DNA from: Flavobacteriales bacterium | GTDB taxonomy: Bacteria; Bacteroidota; Bacteroidia; Palsa-965 | Assembly: GCA_002737665.1 (NCBI GenBank) | Contig: NSIF01000021.1 | Coordinates: forward strand, 1-33,173 | DNA length: 33,173 nt | Direction: 5' to 3' | Shown here: positions 9,313 to 16,166 of the stretch, piece after piece | Layout of the letters: every line of letters begins with the position of its first letter | Position numbering within the stretch: the stretch's first letter is position 1 | Notes under the pieces: model-generated | What the model was told of the DNA's origin: nothing | Seen by the model: only the letters and a program-made list of their open reading frames with translations | Databases searched by the model: none | Program-made: the position numbers and the translations under genes

Positions 9313-9986
9313 ATTGAAATTCCAAATTCGAGTCCAATGATGTAAAGTGTTTGAGGGTCGCTACGATTCCATTCTTTTTGATAAAGAAAATAAGTTCCCA
9401 AAGTCATTTTATTATTTATGCTATAGTTTGATCCAATTAAAAAACGGGAGCGGTCAAAACCATTGCCCCATGGTAAACGAGGGTTTTGTAATTGCCATCG
9501 TAACTCTGCACCGATGTATGGCGAAATTCGATCACTAAACTTATATTCAATCTTAAAAAGATTGCGAAGATAAATTTCTGGCACATTGGCAAGATCACTA
9601 TCGTATCCTAAACTTCTCCACTCACTTTGTAAGCGCAGTCGGTACCCTAACGACCATTTTTTTGGTTTTATTTTGAATGCAAAATCGGTGTAAAGTCGGT
9701 TTCTTATTCCATACGAGCCATCGCCTTTTTGCTTATCAATGAATCGGTAAACAGTTGATACTTTTAAAAAATTAGTGACTTTATAGGTACAGCCCAGATT
9801 GGTATAAACTAAATTAAAATTACTCAGGTTGTCTTTTAATCGGAGTTCCTGATCAAGATTTAAAGCAAATTTGTCGCCAAGGCCTTTATTGAAACTAAAA
9901 GTCATCCATGAACCGAGGTCTTCTGTTTGTGAAAAAGTTGGGACGAAGGAGATACTAAATATAAAAAAAAGAATATATTTTTTCAT
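9306..9986 (-). CDS. DUF2490 predicted outer-membrane beta-barrel
   Basis: The 226-residue product starts with a signal peptide (about 1-20, ending PTFSQ) and continues as alternating amphipathic strands rich in aromatic girdle residues, such as VYRFIDKQ, RLYTDFAFKI, WSLGYRLRLQ and ISPYIGAELRWQ. It finishes with a beta strand (TLYIIGLEFGISIN). This is the pattern of DUF2490, a Bacteroidetes-rich family thought to be small outer-membrane barrels; no biochemical role is established to my knowledge. It starts 2 nt after the DUF4956 stop and is the last gene of the operon that begins near 12567. It may therefore be the outer-membrane part of whatever the VTC/DUF4956 pair does. Domain call fairly sure; function unknown. 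Confidence 0.82.
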   Translation of the reverse strand: MKKYILFFIFSISFVPTFSQTEDLGSWMTFSFNKGLGDKFALNLDQELRLKDNLSNFNLVYTNLGCTYKVTNFLKVSTVYRFIDKQKGDGSYGIRNRLYTDFAFKIKPKKWSLGYRLRLQSEWRSLGYDSDLANVPEIYLRNLFKIEYKFSDRISPYIGAELRWQLQNPRLPWGNGFDRSRFLIGSNYSINNKMTLGTYFLYQKEWNRSDPQTLYIIGLEFGISIN

Positions 9987-9988
9987 AT

Positions 9989-10789
9989 TTAGCCTTGCGA
10001 CTGGTTTTTGTTTTCGTAGTAATAAATTTTTATGGTAGCCGTATCTCGAAGAAAATCTATTTTCCCTATACTTGCTTTATGGACATGCAAGCCAAGTCTT
10101 TTACTTAGGTCCTCCAATAATTCTTTGTGTTTATCCGGTTTTATCAATTCGATATTTTCATATTGGATTGTTTTCACAAATTCAGTTTTGATGACCACAT
10201 TTCCATCAAGGAGGAATGCGGCAACTATAATTATTGCATTGATGATGCAAATTTCTAATAGATTCCCTTTGTTAACGGAGCTCATTAGTCCAAGTGCAAT
10301 TACTGTAAATAAATAGGTCATGTCACGCGCAGAAATATCTTCCGTTCGATAGCGAAGCAATGAAAAAACAGCAAAAAGTCCAAATGCCGCGCCAGTGGAA
10401 AACCCTGATTTAGCGTTTAGTAAATTAGTGATAATAAAAATGGTAATGTTAAACATGAAGAATGTGAAGACATGGTCGCGACGCCTGTAGACGGGATAAT
10501 AGATCATTCGGATCAGCAAAAACATTGAAATTAAATCAATCAACAATCGGAAAAAAAATGCTGGCGTAAATCGTTCTATGGTATAGGTAAAAAATGTGGC
10601 GTCTGTGTTTTCCTCATCTTTTTCTTTTTTATTTTTCTTTTTAGTATTACCTGATTCGTCCGATGAACCGTCACCTGCAGAAATTGAGGTATTGTCATTT
10701 GCTACATTATCTTGCGCGTATAAAGCCGGCGCAGGTGTAAATGTTAATAGCAGTAAGGGCAGTAAAAACTTAAGCAGTGTATGTTTCAT
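9989..10789 (-). CDS. DUF4956 polytopic membrane protein, partner of VTC polymerase
   Basis: The 266-residue product has an N-terminal signal sequence (about 1-26, ending LYAQ), then a Ser/Asp/Glu/Lys-rich tract (about 34-63) with two lysine runs. About five membrane segments follow (roughly 76-98, 107-124, 131-146, 157-172, 177-195), then a soluble C-terminal domain (about 200-266). The motif FGLFAVFSLLRYRTEDI (about 136-152) is characteristic of DUF4956. Positive-inside cues (RRR after segment 1, RYR after segment 3) place the acidic/lysine tract outside and the C-terminal domain in the cytosol. The ATG overlaps the end of the VTC gene by 20 nt, which suggests coupled translation. I infer that it is the membrane anchor or channel for the VTC polymerase, by analogy with the transmembrane part of yeast VTC; this is not shown. 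The tail is Asn/Gln-rich (NKNQSQG). Confidence 0.85.
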   Translation of the reverse strand: MKHTLLKFLLPLLLLTFTPAPALYAQDNVANDNTSISAGDGSSDESGNTKKKNKKEKDEENTDATFFTYTIERFTPAFFFRLLIDLISMFLLIRMIYYPVYRRRDHVFTFFMFNITIFIITNLLNAKSGFSTGAAFGLFAVFSLLRYRTEDISARDMTYLFTVIALGLMSSVNKGNLLEICIINAIIIVAAFLLDGNVVIKTEFVKTIQYENIELIKPDKHKELLEDLSKRLGLHVHKASIGKIDFLRDTATIKIYYYENKNQSQG

Positions 10790-11534
10790 CGATTATTTTT
10801 TGAATTGCTAAAATGTTTGGTTTAAAATTATTTTTTTTAATATCTGGTATTAACTTGCTTACTGCGAGACAATACTTACTTGTTCCGCCTTTACGAATAT
10901 GCATTTTTTTTAAGCATTTTACAAATGGCGTTTCATGTACTTTAGCTTGTTTTACTTCTATGATAACAAGTCCGGTAAAATCTGCCTCGGCCTCATTGTT
11001 TTTGACTTCAAGATCTAAATCAATAGTAATCCGCTCTTCTTGCTTATTGTTTACAAGCGTGACACGATTATAATTTACCCATAATTTAGGTTCTATGCTT
11101 TCTGGCGTCATGCCAGCAACTGATTCAAGAAGCTGTCGTGAGTTATCCGTGATGCTGTTTTCCGCATTAGTGTTTTTGACTCGCTTTTTAATAACCCTTC
11201 CTTTATTATTTTTAAACTTTACTTCAAAAAAAGTTAGTTTTGTTTCAACATAACGGCGCAATCGTATCTTGTAACGATTCATTTTTCCGTTATGGTGATT
11301 TTGAAATAGATCAAATTCTGGTGTGTCGTAATAGAGTGTTTCGTATCTGCTCATTCTTGTCCCTTCTACTTCTAGTGCTCTGTAGTCATCGCGCACCATC
11401 TTTAATAATTCAGGTAAAAGAGAAATATTGAAATTGTATTTTCTATCAGTGCGGTCCATTAGCTTAACACGATCCATTTCCTTGAGCGAAATTGGTTCAA
11501 ATGAATTGAGTACCTCTTGGACTTTGTTTTTCAA
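10770..11534 (-). CDS. VTC-domain protein, probable polyphosphate polymerase
   Basis: VTC domains of the CYTH/triphosphate-tunnel type make inorganic polyphosphate from ATP in yeast Vtc4 and occur in many bacteria. The 254-residue product is a single VTC domain with no signal peptide or membrane segment, hence cytosolic. Tunnel residues are visible: DRTDRKY (27-33), ETLYYDTPEFD (65-75), KIRLRRY (89-95, matching the paired arginines of Vtc4), FFEVKFKNNKGRVIKKR (102-118), the acidic strand TIDLDLEV (170-177), IIEVKQ (191-196, whose Glu fits the metal ligand), and TSKYCL (218-223). The basic tunnel looks complete, so activity is likely. The gene overlaps the DUF4956 gene by 20 nt and starts 8 nt after the repeat-protein stop. 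A CYTH triphosphatase is the main alternative, but the VTC-specific layout and the DUF4956 partner argue for polymerase. Confidence 0.88.
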   Translation of the reverse strand: MKNKVQEVLNSFEPISLKEMDRVKLMDRTDRKYNFNISLLPELLKMVRDDYRALEVEGTRMSRYETLYYDTPEFDLFQNHHNGKMNRYKIRLRRYVETKLTFFEVKFKNNKGRVIKKRVKNTNAENSITDNSRQLLESVAGMTPESIEPKLWVNYNRVTLVNNKQEERITIDLDLEVKNNEAEADFTGLVIIEVKQAKVHETPFVKCLKKMHIRKGGTSKYCLAVSKLIPDIKKNNFKPNILAIQKIIDETYTA

Positions 11535-11542
11535 GTAAATTG

Positions 11543-12136
11543 CTAATAGGTGTATGTAAACTTAACTTGTTTTAGTAAAATATCTCCTGGCCCCCAAACT
11601 TTTTTTTCTGTTCTTAAACCTTTTGTGTCGTAAAAGTAATTTGATTTTTGTACCAATGTTTTCCCAGCATTGTATTCGATTTCCTCTGTTTTATTCCCTT
11701 TAGAATTGTAAGTAAATGTGGTTTTTTTAATAATTGCTCCTGTCATATCTACTATTACCTCTTCTGTTTTATCCCCAGCAGCATTGTATTTCCAAGTTGT
11801 TTTTTTGTATTTCTTATCGTTTGCTGCGACTTCATTAGGGTCTGTATTTGGCTGCTCTATAATCTCTTCAATTTTTTCTTTGCCAGCGTACTTTATTGTT
11901 TGTTTTTTTTTAATGGTTCCGTTTGGGTTGTATTCAATTTCTGTTGTAGTGTTTCCTGAGCCATCATATGTACTGTAACCAGATTTAAAGGGAATATTTG
12001 CTTTGCCGTCTATGTAAAGCGTAGTGTTTTCTGTTTTGCTTTTTACTTTTAATTCCTTCAACTGTTTTTTGGATTGTGCAAGGAGTGGTACTGCAAAAAC
12101 GGAGAAAATAATTAAAAAAAATAAAATGCGTTTCAT
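11543..12136 (-). CDS. Secreted protein with YD-like repeats, function unknown
   Basis: I do not recognise a named family. The 197-residue product has a signal peptide (about 1-20, ending PLLAQ). Its second half holds three successive repeats of 26-27 residues starting near residues 113, 140 and 166. Each has the form aromatic-x-Tyr-Asn/Asp-x-x-Gly-Asp/Asn/Leu-Lys/Arg-Thr-Glu, and a related, more diverged copy lies at about 54-80 (YSTYDGSGN...). The spacing resembles short YD/RHS-type or MORN-like strand-turn repeats. The protein is rich in Lys, Thr and Glu and probably basic overall. No lipobox or sorting domain is seen, so it is periplasmic or released. It is 5 nt downstream of the lipoprotein gene and 8 nt upstream of the VTC gene, clearly within the operon. 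A role in binding polyphosphate is speculation. Confidence 0.75.
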   Translation of the reverse strand: MKRILFFLIIFSVFAVPLLAQSKKQLKELKVKSKTENTTLYIDGKANIPFKSGYSTYDGSGNTTTEIEYNPNGTIKKKQTIKYAGKEKIEEIIEQPNTDPNEVAANDKKYKKTTWKYNAAGDKTEEVIVDMTGAIIKKTTFTYNSKGNKTEEIEYNAGKTLVQKSNYFYDTKGLRTEKKVWGPGDILLKQVKFTYTY

Positions 12137-12141
12137 AGAAA

Positions 12142-12567
12142 TTATTTATTGATTCTTAAATTACTTAATGTAGTAGCTTGTTTTCTATCGGTAATTTCAA
12201 TGTCAGTTGAAATTGCATTTTTACCTGATGGAAAGTTTACTAAATCACAAGCTTCATTGGAATACACATAAACCCTGTATTTGCCTTTACGGAGATAATT
12301 GAATTTATAGGTTCCATCTGGCGACGTTTTTACTCTTTCTCCATAGCTTGGGTCGTCACCGTATATTAAGTAAACATCCTCGTCTGGTGCATAAAATGGA
12401 ATAAATCCAGAGCTGGAATCAAGGTAGTTGCATCCAGGGTCTGTAAAGTTTCCGTAAGCATAAACTCTCCCAGAAATGGATGCCTGTCCTCCTGGACCAG
12501 GACCGTTTTTGCAGGATGAAAAGAACGTTATTGAAAAAACGATTAGAATTATTAAAATGCGAGCCAT
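12142..12567 (-). CDS. Small lipoprotein with carboxypeptidase-regulatory/CnaB-like domain
   Basis: The 141-residue product has a lipoprotein signal (MARILIILIVFSITFFSSC, acylated Cys at 19) and a Gly/Pro-rich spacer (NGPGPGGQ). A single beta-sandwich of the carboxypeptidase-regulatory or CnaB type follows: SISGRVYAYGN opens it, and SPDGTYKFNYLRKGKYRVYVYS (about 82-103) is the typical turn plus strand pair. Such domains are structural or binding modules; no catalytic residues are visible. It is the first gene of the five-gene run down to 9306, with 5 nt to the next gene. The upstream 12568-12800 spacer carries a candidate promoter and a palindrome. A specific function cannot be given. Confidence 0.78.
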   Translation of the reverse strand: MARILIILIVFSITFFSSCKNGPGPGGQASISGRVYAYGNFTDPGCNYLDSSSGFIPFYAPDEDVYLIYGDDPSYGERVKTSPDGTYKFNYLRKGKYRVYVYSNEACDLVNFPSGKNAISTDIEITDRKQATTLSNLRINK

Positions 12568-12633
12568 ATTTATGTAGTTAATAGTCTAAAAATCAGATAA
12601 AAGATAGTTTGACATAAAATCTTTATTATAAAT

Positions 12634-12641
12634 CAAAGTTA
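12634..12641 (-). promoter_or_regulatory. Candidate -7 element (TAnnTTTG) for the lipoprotein-VTC-DUF4956 operon
   Basis: On the minus strand this reads TAACTTTG, an exact TAnnTTTG match, 66 nt ahead of the lipoprotein ATG at 12567. A TTG exists further upstream but at about 26 nt, longer than usual. This would give the operon a start independent of the CotH gene. Confidence 0.38.
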
Positions 12642-12717
12642 GTGACCTTTTTGAGATTTAGGATAAACAATTTACTTTAAATATAGTTTTGAATAATGAT
12701 TTGTTAACCTAATAGCG

Positions 12718-12755
12718 ATATTGAATTTTTGATTTTTAAATCAAAAATTCAATAT
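12718..12755. repeat. Perfect 18-bp inverted repeat between CotH gene and VTC operon
   Basis: Arms 12718-12735 and 12738-12755 are exact reverse complements with only 2 nt between them. The sequence is very AT-rich and lies 45 nt past the CotH stop. It may act as a terminator hairpin for CotH, although no T run follows the stem on the minus strand, or as a palindromic protein-binding site upstream of the operon promoter. Confidence 0.8.
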
Positions 12756-12800
12756 TACTTGAACTAAAAAAACACATCAACTTTCGGGAAGAACAACAAT

Positions 12801-14312
12801 TTAATGAATGACAGCAATAGGAGTTCTTTTATTTTCTCCATTACCGTTAGTCACCGACAAAAGATAAATTCCATTTGCCATTCTCTCTGTTGCAATCAAA
12901 TAATTATTGTTGTCGAAGTTTAAAATATTCTCTGTAGAAATTACATTACCCGTTACGTCGTAAATTTGAAGAAAACAATCACCCAAATTCCAATTCTGTG
13001 GAAGTGAAATTGTTACTATGGTAGCAGAAGGGTTAGGGAAAACAGAAAGTTGTGACACAGTAGTCATTGTTTCACTGGTTCCCAACCAACAACCAAATGG
13101 TGCAAGTTGTGTAGTAAGACTTGCATTTCTTGCCATAATAAAAGTTTTAATACCAGGTGTATTATTTACATTCATTATGATGTTGTTTTCAAATTGCGCG
13201 TTTGTAAAAAATTTATTCGGATCTGCATAAACATCCGGTCGAATTAAATTCACTAAGCTATCAATTTTTGAATCTAAATTAGCATTTGTAAAGTCAGCCG
13301 ACATAGCACAGAGTGACGAAATGTACATACTTCGATAGGTTGCATCAGCTAACATTTTTTGTCCAAGAGGTCGGTTACTCGCTTGGCCTAAGTAATCATA
13401 ATTAAGATTTTGTATTTGTGGGATACTCATCGACATATTAAAATTACCAAACGCTTCGTTCACGTCCCAGGCTATCCAATGGAATTTAAAATAAGTGGAA
13501 TCGTTATAAGCGTAATAATTATGTCCGCTCCCAGCATAGGAATCTAGGTTTGCAAAAAGATTTTGCGCTGCCATGTAATTAAGAAAACTCCAGGAGTCTA
13601 ACACCGTTTCCAATGTGTCAAAATAAACAGATGGTACGCTGTTGTTTGCCAAGTTAAGTAGCTGCACTAAATCACTCCAATTAATAACTGTTGAACTTGA
13701 ATTTAATTCGTAGTGCGAGTAGTAAGCACTAGCGGCAGACCCGTACCATTTTGTGTCGCCGCTCGGATCTCCCTTGTAAAGGTTGCCGTCATCATCAGGA
13801 AATCGTTGCTTCAAAAATTTACTATCCACCTCTTCTACTAAATCATAAAGTCCCCAATAAATGTTGTTAAAATAAACACGCGCATAAGTGCAGCGAGGAG
13901 AAAAAACACCGTGACTATTCATAAAATCAAGGGCAATTTTTTCACGCAAAAAACTTGGATCTTTAAATCCATTGTTCAGATTTACTTTTTTTATGCCATC
14001 AAAATCTTGTCCTGGAACATAATAGTTGAAATCAAGTTTCATGGATTTTTTTACACTTGGATTATTAAACGACGAATTCCCTTTGAATTTGACACCAATT
14101 GTCGGCATTGTACGACCATCAAAAATCACATCACAGCTCATGTAGGTGTCGTTAACATGGGTGTTTAGTAGTGAATCGTAGTAAGAAGGTTGAGAAAAAT
14201 TTAGATAGATATCATGTATGAAATTGGCACTCCAAATACTGTCGCCATCAGCGGCATTTGATTTTCCAAAAAGAGATATTGATAGAAAAACAACAAAAAG
14301 TAATTTTTTCAT
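12801..14312 (-). CDS. CotH-family protein kinase with T9SS type A sorting domain
   Basis: CotH proteins have an atypical kinase fold; Bacillus CotH phosphorylates spore-coat proteins. The product is 503 residues from the ATG at 14312, with a signal peptide of about 20 residues (MKKLLFVVFL...KSNA). The CotH domain spans roughly 28-405. Marks are GVKFKGNSS (73-81), KSMKLDFN (89-96), VNLNNGFKDPSFLREKIA (110-127), YWGLYDLVEEVD (152-163, the family signature) and HWIAWDVNEAFGNF (278-291, whose Asp/Asn fit metal binding). The last 80 residues or so are a type A sorting domain: LSVFPNPSA, LQIYDVTGNVI, MANGIYLLSV. It should therefore be exported by the T9SS, whose PorU and PorV lie in this window. 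It precedes the VTC/DUF4956 operon on the same strand. An in-frame ATG at 14318 also fits the signal peptide. The substrate is unknown. Confidence 0.9.
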   Translation of the reverse strand: MKKLLFVVFLSISLFGKSNAADGDSIWSANFIHDIYLNFSQPSYYDSLLNTHVNDTYMSCDVIFDGRTMPTIGVKFKGNSSFNNPSVKKSMKLDFNYYVPGQDFDGIKKVNLNNGFKDPSFLREKIALDFMNSHGVFSPRCTYARVYFNNIYWGLYDLVEEVDSKFLKQRFPDDDGNLYKGDPSGDTKWYGSAASAYYSHYELNSSSTVINWSDLVQLLNLANNSVPSVYFDTLETVLDSWSFLNYMAAQNLFANLDSYAGSGHNYYAYNDSTYFKFHWIAWDVNEAFGNFNMSMSIPQIQNLNYDYLGQASNRPLGQKMLADATYRSMYISSLCAMSADFTNANLDSKIDSLVNLIRPDVYADPNKFFTNAQFENNIIMNVNNTPGIKTFIMARNASLTTQLAPFGCWLGTSETMTTVSQLSVFPNPSATIVTISLPQNWNLGDCFLQIYDVTGNVISTENILNFDNNNYLIATERMANGIYLLSVTNGNGENKRTPIAVIH

Positions 14313-14331
14313 AAACATATTTGTTTTTTTA

Positions 14332-14352
14332 AATACGCAAATAATACGCAAA
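14332..14352. repeat. Two direct 10-bp repeats one helical turn apart, upstream of CotH
   Basis: AATACGCAAA occurs at 14332-14341 and again at 14343-14352, an 11-bp period, starting 20 nt upstream of the CotH ATG. The spacing suits a regulator binding one face of the helix, but a chance tandem duplication is equally possible. Confidence 0.45.
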
Positions 14353-14456
14353 GAGGTTATTAAGGTTTTCTAAATGTAGATAAAAGTAATTATTAATAGG
14401 ATTTAAGATGCCAAAGACACTACAATAAATTTTTAAATGGGAGCGCGTATAACTAC

Positions 14457-14464
14457 TATCTTTG
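14457..14464 (+). promoter_or_regulatory. Candidate -7 element (TAnnTTTG) for cdd
   Basis: TATCTTTG is an exact consensus match ending 12 nt before the cdd ATG. A transcript starting about 7 nt downstream would have a leader of only a few bases. Confidence 0.5.
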
Positions 14465-14476
14465 TGACATCTAATT

Positions 14477-14962
14477 ATGAAAAAGCACATTATAACCACT
14501 TCCTATACGGAATTTGCAAGTGATACCGAACTGGCGGGTGCCGACTTGGAGTTATTAAAAACTGCACGAACGGTTGCTAAATGCGCTTATGCTCCCTATT
14601 CAAAATTTTATGTTGGTGCTGCATTAAGATTGGAAAATGGAATTATAGTTACCGGAAATAACCAAGAAAATGCTGCTTATCCTTCCGGCATGTGTGCTGA
14701 ACGCGTTGCTATTTTTGCAGCAGGAGCAAACTATCCTGATTATGCTATTGATTCTATTGCTATTTGTTGTGTAACTGCAAGTGCAAACGGAAAACCATTT
14801 TCTCCCTGTGGTGGATGTCGCCAGGTTTTATTTGAATATGAAAATAGATCAAAAAAACCAATGAGAATTATCTTGGGAGGAATGACAGGCATTATTTATT
14901 TGATTAGTAGTGTAAAAGATTTGTTGCCATTATCTTTTGTAGGGGATTTTCTTAAAAAGTAA
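14477..14962 (+). CDS. cdd: Cytidine deaminase
   Basis: This enzyme hydrolyses cytidine and deoxycytidine to uridine and deoxyuridine in pyrimidine salvage in the cytosol. The product is 161 residues, slightly longer than the roughly 130-140 of small tetrameric enzymes, mainly through an N-terminal extension. Zinc and catalytic residues are all present: C73-A-E75 in SGMCAERVA and PCGGCRQ with C111 and C114. The substrate-site segment YAPYSKFYVGAAL (38-50) and NQENAAYPS (62-70) are standard. It is divergent from the CotH gene, and a near-leaderless promoter candidate precedes it. The 149-nt gap before pdhA suggests a separate transcript. Confidence 0.96.
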   Translation: MKKHIITTSYTEFASDTELAGADLELLKTARTVAKCAYAPYSKFYVGAALRLENGIIVTGNNQENAAYPSGMCAERVAIFAAGANYPDYAIDSIAICCVTASANGKPFSPCGGCRQVLFEYENRSKKPMRIILGGMTGIIYLISSVKDLLPLSFVGDFLKK

Positions 14963-15034
14963 ATTCTCATTGACAAAATATGTTTTAAATATAAAACGCT
15001 ATTGAATCATTTAAATAATAGGAAATTAATTGAA

Positions 15035-15066
15035 TTGCTTTTTCCCAAACCAATTTATTATCTTTA
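15035..15066 (+). promoter_or_regulatory. Candidate promoter for pdhA (TTG, 21 nt, TATCTTTA)
   Basis: A TTG at 15035-15037 and TATCTTTA at 15059-15066 (7 of the 8 consensus positions, counting the two free ones) are 21 nt apart, which fits the Bacteroidetes -33/-7 layout. The pdhA ATG is 45 nt downstream. Confidence 0.42.
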
Positions 15067-15111
15067 CAGTATTAAAAATTATTCTTTTTCAGTCAATCAA
15101 AACTCACCAAA

Positions 15112-16116
15112 ATGACGCTAGTTGCGCAACAGGTTTTTAGTAAGGAAACGTATTTAAAGTGGTATGAATCTATGCTGCTCATGCGTCGTTTCGAAGAAAA
15201 ATGTGGAGAGCTTTATATTGGACAAAAAATTCGCGGATTTTGTCATTTATACATTGGTCAGGAGGCCTTAGTAGCTGGTTCTGAAACCGCAATAATGAAG
15301 GACGACAGAGTAATAACTGCATATCGTGACCATGCTCATCCTATTGGGAGGGGCTTGCACCCTAAATTTGTTTTGGCTGAGTTAATGGCAAAAATTACGG
15401 GCACTTCAAAAGGAAAAGGAGGCTCTATGCATATTTTTTCCAAAGAATTTAATTTTTTTGGTGGGCACGGAATAGTTGGAGGGCAAATACCACTTGGTGC
15501 AGGAATAGCTTTTGCTGATCAATACAATGGAAATAAAAATGTGACACTTTGTTATATGGGTGATGGCGCTGTTCGTCAAGGAGCATTGCATGAAACATTT
15601 AATATGGCAATGCTTTGGAAATTACCTGTTATATTTATTATAGAGAATAATAATTATGCAATGGGAACTTCGGTTGAACGGACTAGCAATGTCCATGAGC
15701 TATATAAATTAGGTGCCGCTTATGACATGCCATCGTTTCAAGTTGACGGAATGAAATGCGAGACCGTTCATGAAGCTATTGCATCGGCAGCAACTCGCGC
15801 AAGAAAAGGAGATGGGCCAACTTTATTGGAGATGAAAACGTATCGTTACCGAGGTCACTCCATGTCGGATCCTGCTAAATACAGATTAAAGGAAGAGTTG
15901 GATGAATACAAGCAGAAAGATCCTATTGAGCAGGTAATTACGACGTTAAAATCGAATGCATGGATTGACGATGCGGGAATTGAAAAAATGGAAACGAAAG
16001 TCGCAGCGATTGTTAGTGAATCGGTGAAATTTGCAGAGGAAAGTCCGTTCCCAGATGTTTCTGAACTTTACAATGATATTTATGCAGAGAAAGATTATCC
16101 GTTTATTAAAGATTAA
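15112..16116 (+). CDS. pdhA: Pyruvate dehydrogenase E1 component, alpha subunit
   Basis: With the beta subunit, E1 alpha decarboxylates pyruvate using thiamine diphosphate and passes the acetyl group to the E2 lipoyl arm. The product is 334 residues, usual for E1 alpha. Visible marks are LLMRRFEEKCGELY near the N-terminus, GFCHLYIGQEA (43-53), AYRDHAHPIGRG, GTSKGKGGSMH, and the thiamine diphosphate/Mg motif running from GDGAVRQGALHE (about 150-161) to ENNNYA (about 178-183). The phosphorylation-loop region YRYRGHSMSDP is also present. The pdhC gene follows after 50 nt, forming an E1 alpha-E2 operon. No E1 beta or E3 gene is in the window, so these must be encoded elsewhere. Confidence 0.96.
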   Translation: MTLVAQQVFSKETYLKWYESMLLMRRFEEKCGELYIGQKIRGFCHLYIGQEALVAGSETAIMKDDRVITAYRDHAHPIGRGLHPKFVLAELMAKITGTSKGKGGSMHIFSKEFNFFGGHGIVGGQIPLGAGIAFADQYNGNKNVTLCYMGDGAVRQGALHETFNMAMLWKLPVIFIIENNNYAMGTSVERTSNVHELYKLGAAYDMPSFQVDGMKCETVHEAIASAATRARKGDGPTLLEMKTYRYRGHSMSDPAKYRLKEELDEYKQKDPIEQVITTLKSNAWIDDAGIEKMETKVAAIVSESVKFAEESPFPDVSELYNDIYAEKDYPFIKD

Positions 16117-16166
16117 TTAAAGAGCTGATAAACTTAAACGCATAAAAATAAATTATAATTAATATT

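Noticed and set aside
10032-10316. Plus-strand ORF of 94 codons opposite the DUF4956 gene
   Set aside because: Shadow of a real membrane-protein gene; no start signal or family.
10770-11534. CYTH thiamine triphosphatase or class IV adenylate cyclase
   Set aside because: The arrangement of basic tunnel residues and the DUF4956 partner fit VTC better.
11648-11978. Two overlapping plus-strand ORFs opposite the YD-like repeat gene
   Set aside because: They mirror a low-complexity coding strand, have no recognisable domain, and the minus frame has a signal peptide and operon spacing.
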